Below the pieces are notes generated by a model that saw only the letters and a program-made list of their open reading frames with translations, made no database searches and was not told the DNA's origin. A program made the position numbers and the translations under genes. A stretch of DNA of 64,000 bases, taken from contig NZ_OMKE01000009.1 of NCBI RefSeq assembly GCF_900299535.1, positions 124,001 through 188,000 on the forward strand. The letters run 5' to 3'. Shown in pieces: positions 9,123 to 17,275 of this stretch. Source of the stretch: Aquimarina aquimarini. GTDB taxonomy: Bacteria > Bacteroidota > Bacteroidia > Flavobacteriales > Flavobacteriaceae. Positions within the stretch are counted from its first letter, which is position 1. Every line of letters starts with the position of its first letter.

Positions 9123-11441
9123 ATGAAGCAAACCCTCTATTTTTCATTTTTATTGATCTCGTATCTAGGGTATACACAATCAGTGCATACTGTATCGGGA
9201 ACTGTTTTTAATCAAAATAATATTTCAATAGAAACAGGAGAAGTTTACTTACTTGATAAAACCTCAACTCTCTTAAAAAATGCAGTGATTAAGGATGGAA
9301 AATTTAGTTTTGATAAGCTACAATCAAATCAATATATAATACACATTACCGCTCTTGGCTATATTGATCAATATAAAAAAATTACCATTAGCCAAAACAG
9401 TACTTTTATTTTCAATCTCAAAACAAGTTCAGTCAAACTAGATGAAGTAACTATTAAAACTCATAAGAGTTCTATAACAATGTCTAATGGTTCTATAAAA
9501 ATCGATGTAGAAAACTCCATTTTTGAATCCCTACCATCAACAGTAGATATTTTATCAAAATTACCAGAGATTCAAATAAGCCCAAATCAGGAATCTATTA
9601 CTATTATAGGAAAAGGAAATCCTTTACTCTATATAGATAATCAAAAAACAACTCTAGATCAACTCAAATCATTATCTGTAGAAGACATAAAAAGTATAGA
9701 ATTAATACATACGCCTTCTGCAAAATATGAAGCAGAAGGCAGAAGCCTTATTCTAATAACAAGAAAACACAATCTAACAGATGGTTATAAAATTCAATTA
9801 TCAGAAATAGCATCCGTCAAAAGGAAATTCAATAATTATTTGGCAATACACTCAAACTACACAAGAAACAAACTAGAGTTACGTACAAGCTTTAATTACA
9901 ACCAATTAGGTTTTTGGGAAGCCGCCGATTCAGATTTCAAAATTTTAAATCCTCCTATTACAACCCAATCTCAGGTAAATGCCATTGGTTTACGACCTCA
10001 ATTCATTATAGGAGGCGGAGTTTATTATCAAATAGATAAAAATGACTATGTATCAGGACAGGTAAATATCAGAACTCATACTGACAGAATTCCTATAAAT
10101 TCCAATACTATATACAAACAAGAAAGAACAGAAAATCATATCACCACTATAGGGCTACATCGTGAAAAAAGAAATCACATTAATAGCAACATTAATATTA
10201 ATAAAAAAATTACCAAAACCTCTTCTCTCTTTTTCGGACTTCAATACTCTAACTACATTAGACATCAGCCAAAAAGTCAAATTTTTAATAACACAAACGA
10301 ATCAGGTTTTGAATTCTCTCAAAACAGAAATCAAAAATATGAAATCGAGGTATTCTCTGGTAGAATTGATATAGAAAAAGAAATAGGAGCTAATTCAAAA
10401 ATTGATATTGGTGGTACTTTCTCAGAAGCTAATGCATATGCCTATTCAAATTTTGAATTTCCAAATCCTACAAAAAACAGTCTTTCAGAATATGACTATC
10501 AAGAATCTATGTATGGATCATATGCCCAACTATCGGGTCATATACATACATTCAAATATATAACAGGTGTAAGATCAGAAGCTACAATTGTTACAGGTAG
10601 TTTTAGAAATGATACTTATCCTGTAATAGACAGGAAACAACTACGTATTTTTCCAAAAATACAATTCAACATACCCATTGACAGTACAAAAAACATCTCT
10701 TTAAATTATAATACAGCTATAAATAGACCTGGATATCTTAATGCAAGTTCTATTAGTACTTATATAAATCCTCATTCTGAATTTTCAAGAAATATAAACC
10801 TTAAACCTTCTATTATAGAAGAATTATCTGCTACATTTCAATCTAAAAAATATACTTGCGCTTTTAATTACTACCATAAAAAAAATCCTATTTTCTATGA
10901 TGTAACTTATGATACAGTAAATAATAGAGTTATATCCTCTCCACAAAATTTTGAAGAAGAATCAGGATATCAAATGAAAATAAGCAATACTGCTACCTAT
11001 AAGTTTTGGCATACTACGAATTCTTTATCACTCATTTATAATAAGATTAAAACTCCAAACACTAGTATTCATGACTCCAAACCTTATCTATATTATTATT
11101 CTAATAATGATTTTAAGCTTATCCCAAAAACAACTTTATCTCTTAATTTCTGGGGACTCACACGACAACATCAAGGAGTTTTTGAGAAAAACCCTTTTTT
11201 TATACTAAATCTATCTTTTTCAAAAGTATTCTTTAATACTCTAAAAATTAGTGTAAATGCTAATGATATTTTCAGAAACATGGATTACAAAAACAAGTAT
11301 ACCTCTAATCAAATTACAGTTCAGGATAGCTTTTATATTGATAAAAAAGAAATTGCATTTACTATAAAGTACTCCTTTGATAAAGGCAAAAAATCATCTT
11401 TTAAAAACAAGGACATTGATGATAACCTGAATAGAATCTAA
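9123..11441 (+). CDS. Outer membrane beta-barrel family protein (TonB-dependent receptor-like)
   Basis: 772 residues. Signal peptide ends GYTQ (residue 19), followed by a CarboxypepD_reg-like domain (about 22-105), a reduced plug-like region (KLPEIQISPNQESITIIG, PLLYIDNQKTT, HTPSAKYEAEGRS) and a long barrel. It is built like the protein at 1587 but the plug is more diverged. No lipoprotein partner is encoded next to it. The LuxR-type membrane regulator just upstream is the best candidate for its control. Role in uptake or envelope sensing cannot be told from sequence. Confidence 0.8.
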   Translation: MKQTLYFSFLLISYLGYTQSVHTVSGTVFNQNNISIETGEVYLLDKTSTLLKNAVIKDGKFSFDKLQSNQYIIHITALGYIDQYKKITISQNSTFIFNLKTSSVKLDEVTIKTHKSSITMSNGSIKIDVENSIFESLPSTVDILSKLPEIQISPNQESITIIGKGNPLLYIDNQKTTLDQLKSLSVEDIKSIELIHTPSAKYEAEGRSLILITRKHNLTDGYKIQLSEIASVKRKFNNYLAIHSNYTRNKLELRTSFNYNQLGFWEAADSDFKILNPPITTQSQVNAIGLRPQFIIGGGVYYQIDKNDYVSGQVNIRTHTDRIPINSNTIYKQERTENHITTIGLHREKRNHINSNININKKITKTSSLFFGLQYSNYIRHQPKSQIFNNTNESGFEFSQNRNQKYEIEVFSGRIDIEKEIGANSKIDIGGTFSEANAYAYSNFEFPNPTKNSLSEYDYQESMYGSYAQLSGHIHTFKYITGVRSEATIVTGSFRNDTYPVIDRKQLRIFPKIQFNIPIDSTKNISLNYNTAINRPGYLNASSISTYINPHSEFSRNINLKPSIIEELSATFQSKKYTCAFNYYHKKNPIFYDVTYDTVNNRVISSPQNFEEESGYQMKISNTATYKFWHTTNSLSLIYNKIKTPNTSIHDSKPYLYYYSNNDFKLIPKTTLSLNFWGLTRQHQGVFEKNPFFILNLSFSKVFFNTLKISVNANDIFRNMDYKNKYTSNQITVQDSFYIDKKEIAFTIKYSFDKGKKSSFKNKDIDDNLNRI

Positions 11442-11505
11442 TTCATAAAAACTGATATAATTATTATTTTTTATACCACTATAGTTTTAAAATATAATAA
11501 AATAC

Positions 11506-11535
11506 TTGCTTAGTTAGGAGTCCTAACTATATTTG
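11506..11535 (+). promoter_or_regulatory. Promoter with embedded MarR-type operator
   Basis: A full Bacteroidota promoter: TTG (11506-11508), 19-base spacer, TATATTTG (11528-11535). The spacer holds an inverted repeat with 9-bp arms around one central base (11511-11529, TAGTTAGGA-G-TCCTAACTA), which touches the -7 element. The form (TTAGGA...TCCTAA) is what MarR-family dimers bind, and occupancy would block RNA polymerase. A decayed marR gene lies 0.7 kb downstream. Motif and spacing are seen directly; MarR binding is inferred. Confidence 0.75.
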
Positions 11536-11571
11536 TAATGCAATATCGCATTAACATAAATTTTTATAAAG

Positions 11572-11805
11572 ATGAGTAAATCTATTTTTTATCACGCAGG
11601 CTGTCCAGTATGTATCAGCGCAGAACATGACATTGTTAATCTTGTAGGGTCTAGTAATGTTGACATCGTTCATTTAGGAGAAGATCCTTCACAAATACAG
11701 GCAGCAGAAAAACATGGAGTAAAATCAGTGCCTGCACTCCTAACTCCAAATGGAAACGTATTACACTTGAACTTTGGTGCTTCTATAGATGACGTAAAGG
11801 GATAA
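11572..11805 (+). CDS. Small thioredoxin/glutaredoxin-like protein
   Basis: 77 residues, shorter than a full thioredoxin. The redox motif C11-P-V-C14 follows the first strand (SIFYHAGCPVC), and a Val-Pro (KSVPALLTP) matches the conserved cis-Pro loop of the fold. It is probably a cytosolic thiol-disulfide reductase; no signal peptide is present. It is the first gene after the MarR-type operator and is followed by a terminator, then DUF2024. The context suggests response to thiol or electrophile stress. Confidence 0.75.
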   Translation: MSKSIFYHAGCPVCISAEHDIVNLVGSSNVDIVHLGEDPSQIQAAEKHGVKSVPALLTPNGNVLHLNFGASIDDVKG

Positions 11806-11814
11806 TTACTCACC

Positions 11815-11852
11815 AAAAATGAGTCAGCAAAAAACTGTTGACTCATTTTTTT
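11815..11852 (+). terminator. Terminator between thioredoxin-like gene and DUF2024 gene
   Basis: Stem 11815-11826 with 11839-11850 (ATGAGTCA/TGACTCAT core, extended by A/T pairs and by inner pairs) ending in TTTTTTT (11846-11852). It stands 14 bases before the DUF2024 start, so the second gene probably gets only read-through, or has a promoter I cannot see. Confidence 0.75.
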
Positions 11853-11865
11853 AACTATCAAAAAA

Positions 11866-12129
11866 ATGGAATTAGCAGTTTGGGACACATACCTACAACG
11901 TGATAATGGAACAATAATGCATTTTGATATTCTTGCTCCAGAACACATAACAGATAAAAATATCATTCATCAGTTTGGAGAAGATTATTTGAAATCCAAG
12001 TATTTTACTACAAAAGGTATTTCTTTAAGTAAATGTAGATTTTGTCATATAACACGTGGATCTACAGAAATGATCCAAGACATCGAAAACAAAGGATATT
12101 CAATAATAGAAATGGAAAATTGTAAATAA
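11866..12129 (+). CDS. DUF2024 family protein
   Basis: 87 residues. The N-terminus ELAVWDTYLQRDNGTIMHFD and the SKCRFCHI segment (two Cys) fit DUF2024, a small family of unknown function common in Bacteroidota. It lies in the same cassette as the thioredoxin-like gene, behind an intrinsic terminator. The two Cys in a C-x2-C arrangement could be redox-active or bind metal. Function unknown. Confidence 0.7.
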   Translation: MELAVWDTYLQRDNGTIMHFDILAPEHITDKNIIHQFGEDYLKSKYFTTKGISLSKCRFCHITRGSTEMIQDIENKGYSIIEMENCK

Positions 12130-12162
12130 TCAAATGATGAATAATTAGGTTCAATAACTTTA

Positions 12163-12191
12163 CTAATGAGAAAACATGGTTTTCTCATTAG
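12163..12191. other. Strong hairpin after the DUF2024 gene
   Basis: A 13-bp perfect stem (12163-12175 with 12179-12191, CTAATGAGAAAAC arm) with a 3-base loop, 33 bases past the DUF2024 stop. No T-tract follows on either strand, so it may protect the mRNA 3' end or be a weak terminator. It ends 8 bases before the marR remnant. Confidence 0.5.
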
Positions 12192-12199
12192 CTACATAT

Positions 12200-12794
12200 A
12201 TGGATAACAGTATTTTTAACATATCATTCTAGCATAAGGATATCAATTGCAAAATTGTAATTGGCCTAAAACGCATTTCTGAAGTTTTTAAAACTTTATT
12301 ATGGGAATATGCCAAAAAACAGCCTAAGTCTATATAAATACAGATTATGATTTTTTGTGCCTATCACAAAGAAAATCTATGTACAGTGAGTTATTTAGCA
12401 AAAGAATTTAATATTACCAAACCTACTATAAGTGATGCTGTCAAGGTTCTGGAAAAAAAAGAAATGATATTCAAAAATAACACCTCATCAGATCATAGAA
12501 GTTACTATATAAGCTTACCTTCTTAAGGTAATAAAGAGTGTTATTCAAACAGAGAATTTTGCAAACCCAATCAAAGAGCAACTTATAAATTTTACGATCA
12601 AAGAACAAGAATCGTTAGTACACACCATAAACACCTTGATCTATCAGCTCTATAAAGCTGGTATTATATAAGTGCAAAGAACTTGTTATGCTTGTAAATT
12701 CTACAAAAGAAGCAAAAACAATCATTATTGTAATTATATAGAAACAGACCTTAATGACATTGATATAAGATTAGATTGCCCAGGATTTGAATAA
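12200..12794 (+). pseudogene. Decayed MarR-family transcriptional regulator
   Basis: Reading from ATG 12200 gives a recognisable MarR protein broken by TAG at 12230, TAA at 12335, TAA at 12524, a frameshift near 12533-12537 and TAA at 12669; the natural stop would be 12792-12794. Surviving pieces: GLKRISEVFKTLLWEYAKK, IQIMIFCAYHKENLC, the winged helix YLAKEFNITKPTISDAVKVL and EKKEMIFKNN, then SDHRSYYIS, NPIKEQLINFTIKEQES, and the Cys-bearing tail RTCYACKFY ... HYCNYIETDL ... IRLDCPGFE typical of flavobacterial members. Several stops look like single C-to-T or A-to-T changes, so decay may be fairly recent. It was probably the repressor for the operator at 11511. Confidence 0.85.
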
Positions 12795-12894
12795 TAATAA
12801 CAATAGTAGTATAAAGAATATTGTTTGATGATTATCTTCTGAATTTTATTTTTTTATCTACTTAACTATACTTCTGTTACAGTTTTCCCAAAAA

Positions 12895-12926
12895 TTGTTT
12901 TTCGAATACTGCTTTTAGTAATTTTA
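12895..12926 (+). promoter_or_regulatory. Possible promoter of the lipoprotein gene
   Basis: TTG (12895-12897), 21-base spacer, TAATTTTA (12919-12926), one base from TAnnTTTG. Plausible but not distinctive in such AT-rich DNA. Confidence 0.3.
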
Positions 12927-12954
12927 TCCTCAATATAACACAAATCTAATACTC

Positions 12955-13815
12955 ATGAAAAATTTATGGATTTTGATCCTATCAATCACTATTTTAAGCT
13001 GTAACAAGAACAAAAAAGAAGCAAATCAAAGTGTTGAGCATAGTACAAATAACAAAATCGAAACAATTCCTGTAGAACCAGATGGAGGAATTGGTGATGG
13101 TGCATTATCAATTATTGATCATCACTTAAAAAACATTGAGCAAGCACACCAAAAAGATAATTTCCTAAAACATAAAGCTGTACGCTTTTCTATTGATATT
13201 CTTTTTGGAGGTAAACAACATCTTACGGGTGATATCACAATGCTTACCAATGCTACCAAAATAAGAATTGACAAAAAAGATGGTAGTCAATTACTGTACA
13301 CCAAAGAAAAGGTCTTTTTATCTCCTAAAGAAGCTACAGACAAACAATCTCGTTTTGATATGTTCACATGGACCTATTTTTTAGGGCTTCCTTATAAGTT
13401 AAATGATCCAGGAACTCAATGGGAACTTGAGAAAATGCGTCCTTTAAGAGGAGTTGAGCATCAAACTGCTCGACTTACCTTTGATAAAGGTATTGGTGAT
13501 TCTTCTGATGATTGGTATGTTATTTATTCTGACCCAAAAGATCATCTCCTCAAAGCAGCAGCTTATATTGTTACTTATGGTAGTGATGGAGATATTTCTA
13601 AAGCCCAAGAGGATCCACATGCAATATATTATAAAGATTTTAAAACAATAGATGATATCCCGTTTGCTACCAAGTGGGAGTTTTACACTTGGAGAGAAGA
13701 TAAAGGGGGAATAACCGATAAATTAGGAGAAGCCTCAATCACCAATATAACTTTTTTAGATGAAGAAGGTTCTTTATTTGATATCCCAGAAAATGCTAAA
13801 GAAATAAAACAGTAA
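12955..13815 (+). CDS. Lipoprotein, probably DUF6503-like
   Basis: 286 residues with a lipoprotein signal (MKNLWILILSITILSC, lipid-anchored Cys16) and a polar linker, then a beta-rich domain with DDWYVIYSDPKDHLLKAAAY and FYTWREDKGG. It resembles DUF6503 envelope proteins of Flavobacteriaceae, whose fold recalls lipid-carrier (LolA/MucB-like) barrels; this placement is from memory and unverified. Monocistronic with its own terminator. No catalytic motif seen. Confidence 0.6.
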   Translation: MKNLWILILSITILSCNKNKKEANQSVEHSTNNKIETIPVEPDGGIGDGALSIIDHHLKNIEQAHQKDNFLKHKAVRFSIDILFGGKQHLTGDITMLTNATKIRIDKKDGSQLLYTKEKVFLSPKEATDKQSRFDMFTWTYFLGLPYKLNDPGTQWELEKMRPLRGVEHQTARLTFDKGIGDSSDDWYVIYSDPKDHLLKAAAYIVTYGSDGDISKAQEDPHAIYYKDFKTIDDIPFATKWEFYTWREDKGGITDKLGEASITNITFLDEEGSLFDIPENAKEIKQ

Positions 13816-13831
13816 TACCAGTTATAACTAT

Positions 13832-13864
13832 AAAATCCCTCCATATATCTACTGGAGGGATTTT
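13832..13864 (+). terminator. Terminator after the lipoprotein gene
   Basis: A 12-bp stem (13832-13843 with 13853-13864, AATCCCTCCA/TGGAGGGATT) with a 9-base loop ending in TTTT; the A-tract on the left means it may also serve the convergent protease gene at 13912. Confidence 0.85.
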
Positions 13865-13911
13865 ACCATTAACACTTTGTTATACAAATAATAACAAATT
13901 AAAATACCATA

Positions 13912-14976
13912 TTAATTCTGCACAATATCATTGAGGTCAAATACATGCTGATTTGGAGCAGATTTTGAACTACCACATGGACCAATACGCCTCCAGCTTC
14001 TAGAAGTTCTTTCGTATAAATACCCTCTATATGTCACACGGTCACCAGTACGGTAAGTTTGAGAAGAAGAATAAGGGGCGACACCATCACAGATATCATT
14101 ACCTCCACCCCCATCACCAGGGTACATAATTTTTATTCCTGCAATATCTCCAGAAGAAAGCCCATTTCTTTGTGCATTGTAGGTAGATCCATTTTTTCTT
14201 ACAATAGTAGGTTGATTGTTGGCAGAAAAAGCATAAGAACCATACAGCATGATTGAGTTAAAATCTAATGCATTTGTATATTCTGCACCATCAGCTCCTT
14301 GTTGGGTATACGTTTGAAAATTAAATGATCTTCCTGATTGTATATTCTGAAAATTGATAGTTATATATTGATCTCTATCTTTTCTACTTTGCTCATGCCA
14401 TAAACCTACGGCATGACCAATTTCATGAATAGTACTACCTGTAGAACATCCATTAGCCAAATTAATAGTTTGTCTACCTCCTGTACGACCTACAGAAGAA
14501 GAACACCCACTACCAACTTGAAAATAAATATAAGCAGATTGATTTGTTCTTCTTACAAATCTAAGACTGGTATTCGCTTCCCAATGTGCAATTGCATCAG
14601 TAACTCTAGCTTGATTTGGCAAACTACTCTGTATCGTGTAATACACTGTATTATTTGGCCAACGCCTTCCTGTGCGTCCTACACTCTTACTCTTATTAAG
14701 AATAGGATCATTTTTTGCAATAATAATATCACCATCTATAACATACTCATTATCGAATTCCTGAGCAAGCACAGATTCTCCGTTGAGATTAATAGTGACT
14801 ATTTTTCCTGTTTGTTCAGGGTATGCTTCCTCTGCAAAAAGCCTTTTTTCTACTACCGTTTGATTTTCGAGCTGATCTTGAGGGTTCTCTAACTGATCAT
14901 TTTCGCAAGAAAAAAAAGTAGTGCACGCAACAAATGCTAAAGCACCTAGCACGGTGCCTTTCAATACTGTTTTCAT
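13912..14976 (-). CDS. Astacin-like (M12A) zinc metalloprotease lipoprotein with C-terminal carbohydrate-binding-like module
   Basis: 354 residues. Lipoprotein signal with Cys24 (TFFSC), a pro-region to about residue 100, then the catalytic domain. The zinc motif is complete, H184-E-x2-H188-x2-G-x2-H194-E195, with the Met-turn NSIMLYGSYAF; RRWPNNTVYYTI marks the start of the mature protease. Residues 296-334 form a Cys-bounded module (CDGVAPYSSSQTYRTGD ... GYLYE ... IGPC) like CBM5/12 chitin-binding folds; the same module occurs in the serine protease at 24359. Probably a secreted or surface endopeptidase that binds polymer. Confidence 0.88.
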   Translation of the reverse strand: MKTVLKGTVLGALAFVACTTFFSCENDQLENPQDQLENQTVVEKRLFAEEAYPEQTGKIVTINLNGESVLAQEFDNEYVIDGDIIIAKNDPILNKSKSVGRTGRRWPNNTVYYTIQSSLPNQARVTDAIAHWEANTSLRFVRRTNQSAYIYFQVGSGCSSSVGRTGGRQTINLANGCSTGSTIHEIGHAVGLWHEQSRKDRDQYITINFQNIQSGRSFNFQTYTQQGADGAEYTNALDFNSIMLYGSYAFSANNQPTIVRKNGSTYNAQRNGLSSGDIAGIKIMYPGDGGGGNDICDGVAPYSSSQTYRTGDRVTYRGYLYERTSRSWRRIGPCGSSKSAPNQHVFDLNDIVQN

Positions 14977-15182
14977 AATTAAAAAATTTAAGTTTGTGTT
15001 ACCTTTTTAACTGCCGCTTCTTCTTTTTATTGTTTATCCTTATATAATTTAGGGGTATCCCTTTGCTTTAAAAAGACTATGACTATCAGCACTCTACACA
15101 AAAATATTACGACTCACATACTGTATATCAGCTGTTTTTTTTGTATCTTTAAAAGACATCTCTTTCTAAAAACGCTACTCTT

Positions 15183-15647
15183 ATGACACCACTTTTCAAA
15201 AAATTACAATTACCAAATCATCTAGATGAGATATTAATCCTTAATGAACCCAAAGGGTTTTGCAAAGAATTAGATTGCTTAAAAGATGTACTGGTTAAAG
15301 AATCTCTGATACAAGTATCAGAAGTAGATTTTGCTCTCGTATTTATAACTCAAAAAAGTCAAATCGAAAACCGTATAGAAACCGTATTTCCAAAGCTTGT
15401 AGGAGATGCTGTATTATGGTTTGCATATCCAAAAAAAAGTTCTAAAAACTACACCACAGAAATTACAGAAAATCACGGTTGGGGCGTTCTAGGAGATTAC
15501 AACTTAAGACCTGTCAACAAAATCTCTATTGATAAAGATTGGGATGCTATACGTTTTAGAAAAATAAGCTTTATTCTAAGTTCTACTGGGGACAAAAAAT
15601 TTGAGCTTAATGGGGTTCTTCATGAAAAATCGACACCGATCAAATAA
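15183..15647 (+). CDS. DUF3052-like protein
   Basis: 154 residues, no signal or membrane segment. Motifs DAVLWFAYPKK and NHGWGVLGDYNLRPVNKISID followed by WDAIRFRK match DUF3052-type proteins of unknown function often seen in soil and marine bacteria. It is isolated, with terminators downstream. No function proposed. Confidence 0.65.
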   Translation: MTPLFKKLQLPNHLDEILILNEPKGFCKELDCLKDVLVKESLIQVSEVDFALVFITQKSQIENRIETVFPKLVGDAVLWFAYPKKSSKNYTTEITENHGWGVLGDYNLRPVNKISIDKDWDAIRFRKISFILSSTGDKKFELNGVLHEKSTPIK

Positions 15648-15697
15648 AAAACATCTATCTCCTGTTTTCAAACATACGCTCGTCTTTTTATATAAAA

Positions 15698-15729
15698 AAT
15701 ACCCTTGCCGTAGTAGTCACAAGGGTATT
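15698..15729 (-). terminator. Terminator facing the DoxX-like gene
   Basis: Stem AATACCCTTG/CAAGGGTATT (15698-15707 with 15720-15729), 12-base loop, followed on the minus strand by TTTT (15697-15694). It serves minus-strand transcription from 15790-16206. Confidence 0.65.
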
Positions 15730-15755
15730 ATAATCCAAAACAAAACCAATATAAG

Positions 15756-15782
15756 ACCTCTCTGCAAAGAGGTTATTTTTTT
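15756..15782 (+). terminator. Terminator of the DUF3052-like gene
   Basis: A short 6-bp stem ACCTCT/AGAGGT (15756-15761 with 15768-15773) and a T-rich tail (ATTTTTTT). It nests with the opposing terminator at 15698-15729. Confidence 0.5.
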
Positions 15783-15789
15783 CTATAAA

Positions 15790-16206
15790 TTATTGCATTA
15801 CACCATATGAATCTTTATCATATCTTATTGAACTCAAATCGTACTTCTTTTTTCTTAGTAATATAATTGCCAAGATGCAAAGAAATAAATGTATCAATGC
15901 CAAAGGCAAATAACCTGAATCCAAAAAAAACAAAGAACAAAAGCCAAAAAATACGCTACTCGTGAGAAGTGCTTTTCTTGTAAAAATTCCTAAAGTCAAA
16001 AACATCCCTATTCCAAACTCTCCAAAAGGAACTAAAGGAGCTAACTCTTCTAAAAGCCCGAAACCAAATACTGTAGTTGTATCAAAATATGTATCAAGTC
16101 TATTCAAAAAATCAGAATATTTAATCACATTATACGTACCACACACTATCAAAATTATCCCAAACAAAACCTTTGTTATGTGGTACAAAAAAAATCCAAT
16201 TCGCAT
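15790..16206 (-). CDS. DoxX/MauE-like small membrane protein
   Basis: 138 residues with four hydrophobic helices (about 8-28, 50-72, 78-96, 100-118) and the EFGIGMFLTLGIFTRKALLTS stretch typical of the DoxX fold (shown here in part; Glu and Gly in helix 2-3 are the conserved residues). These proteins are linked to quinone or thiol redox at the membrane, but the specific role is unknown. It is divergent from the AraC gene at 16415. A -7-like TACTTTTG lies upstream at 16241-16234 on the minus strand, without a good -33. Confidence 0.65.
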   Translation of the reverse strand: MRIGFFLYHITKVLFGIILIVCGTYNVIKYSDFLNRLDTYFDTTTVFGFGLLEELAPLVPFGEFGIGMFLTLGIFTRKALLTSSVFFGFCSLFFLDSGYLPLALIHLFLCILAIILLRKKKYDLSSIRYDKDSYGVMQ

Positions 16207-16376
16207 GAGTAATTCGTGTTATTTTTTGAGCGGCAAAAGTAAATCCTGTCTCTCTTATAGCGCTTGTACAATCTCACATATTACTTGTAAAAAAAAGAGT
16301 ATTTAACCTCCTCGCAAAAGAATCAAATGTTTCGTTTATAAGCACTTGCAAAAAAGAATTACTGTTTTATTAATTT

Positions 16377-16384
16377 TATTTTTG
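16377..16384 (+). promoter_or_regulatory. -7 promoter element of the AraC gene
   Basis: TATTTTTG matches TAnnTTTG exactly, 30 bases before the ATG at 16415. No TTG lies at the usual 17-23 bases upstream; the nearest is 28 bases away, so the promoter may need an activator. Confidence 0.35.
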
Positions 16385-16414
16385 TAACTTTAAAATGTTA
16401 AAAAAAAATTGTTC

Positions 16415-17275
16415 ATGAACCGTTACACACTGCATGAGACTTTTGTTGTGCACCAATATTCTATTGGTGAATGGGAAGCGGAACCTCATAATCATAATTA
16501 TTTTGAAATAATTTTTATTGAGAAAGGAAATGGATATCATACTATTAATGAAATACGATTTCCATACAAAAAAAATGATATTTTTTTGTTAGCTCCAGAA
16601 GACACTCATCATTTTGAAATTGAAAAACGCACTAATTTTACGTATTTCAAATTCACTGAGCTTTTATTTTCTAGTAAAGTCAATCTTCCTGATAGAAAAT
16701 ATTGGTTACAACGAATTGAGCAATTACTTCATCAACCTAATATTATTCCAGGAGATGTAATCTCTCATGAAGAAGACAGGAATATTGTTTGGGATATTCA
16801 CAATGTAGTATTAGAAGAGTTTAAAAATGAAAAAGTATACTATCAAGAAATTATTTCTAATGCAATAAGTACTATTCTCAGTATAATCGTACGTAATATT
16901 GCCGAAAAATATAATTCTAATCAAAAGAATATTCCTGTAACTCATAGCAAAATTGATTTGATACTAAGTCATATTAGGCAGCATGTTTATGACAATGATC
17001 TTACCAAAATCAATTATCTCGCTAAGAAGTTTAATATGTCTCAAAGTTCTATTAGCACATATTTCAAAAGAAAAACAGGAGAATCTATTCATCAATATGT
17101 TACCAAATACAAAATGAAACTAGTTGAATATCGTTTGCAACATACCGAGTTTACTATTGCAGAAATAGCATACCAATTAGGATATACTGATGAAAGTCAC
17201 CTTACAAAAACATTCAAAAAACACTTCTCCATGTCACCTAAACAATATCGAAAAGACCTCTCTATTAGTAATTAA
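16415..17275 (+). CDS. AraC-family transcriptional regulator with cupin sensor domain
   Basis: 286 residues from the ATG at 16415; a TTG six bases earlier is less likely. The N-terminal cupin (EAEPHNHNYFEIIFIEKGNG, PEDTHHFEI) would bind a small ligand. The C-terminal double helix-turn-helix (about 185-286) shows YLAKKFNMSQSSISTYFKRK and FTIAEIAYQLGYTDESHLTK, with SMSPKQYRK at the end. It is divergent from the DoxX-like gene, a natural target. The stop codon abuts the convergent nuclease gene with no spacing. Confidence 0.88.
   Translation: MNRYTLHETFVVHQYSIGEWEAEPHNHNYFEIIFIEKGNGYHTINEIRFPYKKNDIFLLAPEDTHHFEIEKRTNFTYFKFTELLFSSKVNLPDRKYWLQRIEQLLHQPNIIPGDVISHEEDRNIVWDIHNVVLEEFKNEKVYYQEIISNAISTILSIIVRNIAEKYNSNQKNIPVTHSKIDLILSHIRQHVYDNDLTKINYLAKKFNMSQSSISTYFKRKTGESIHQYVTKYKMKLVEYRLQHTEFTIAEIAYQLGYTDESHLTKTFKKHFSMSPKQYRKDLSISN

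Noticed and set aside
14059..14892. Plus-strand frames opposite the astacin gene
   Set aside because: They are shadows of the protease, which has a complete zinc motif, signal and Met-turn.
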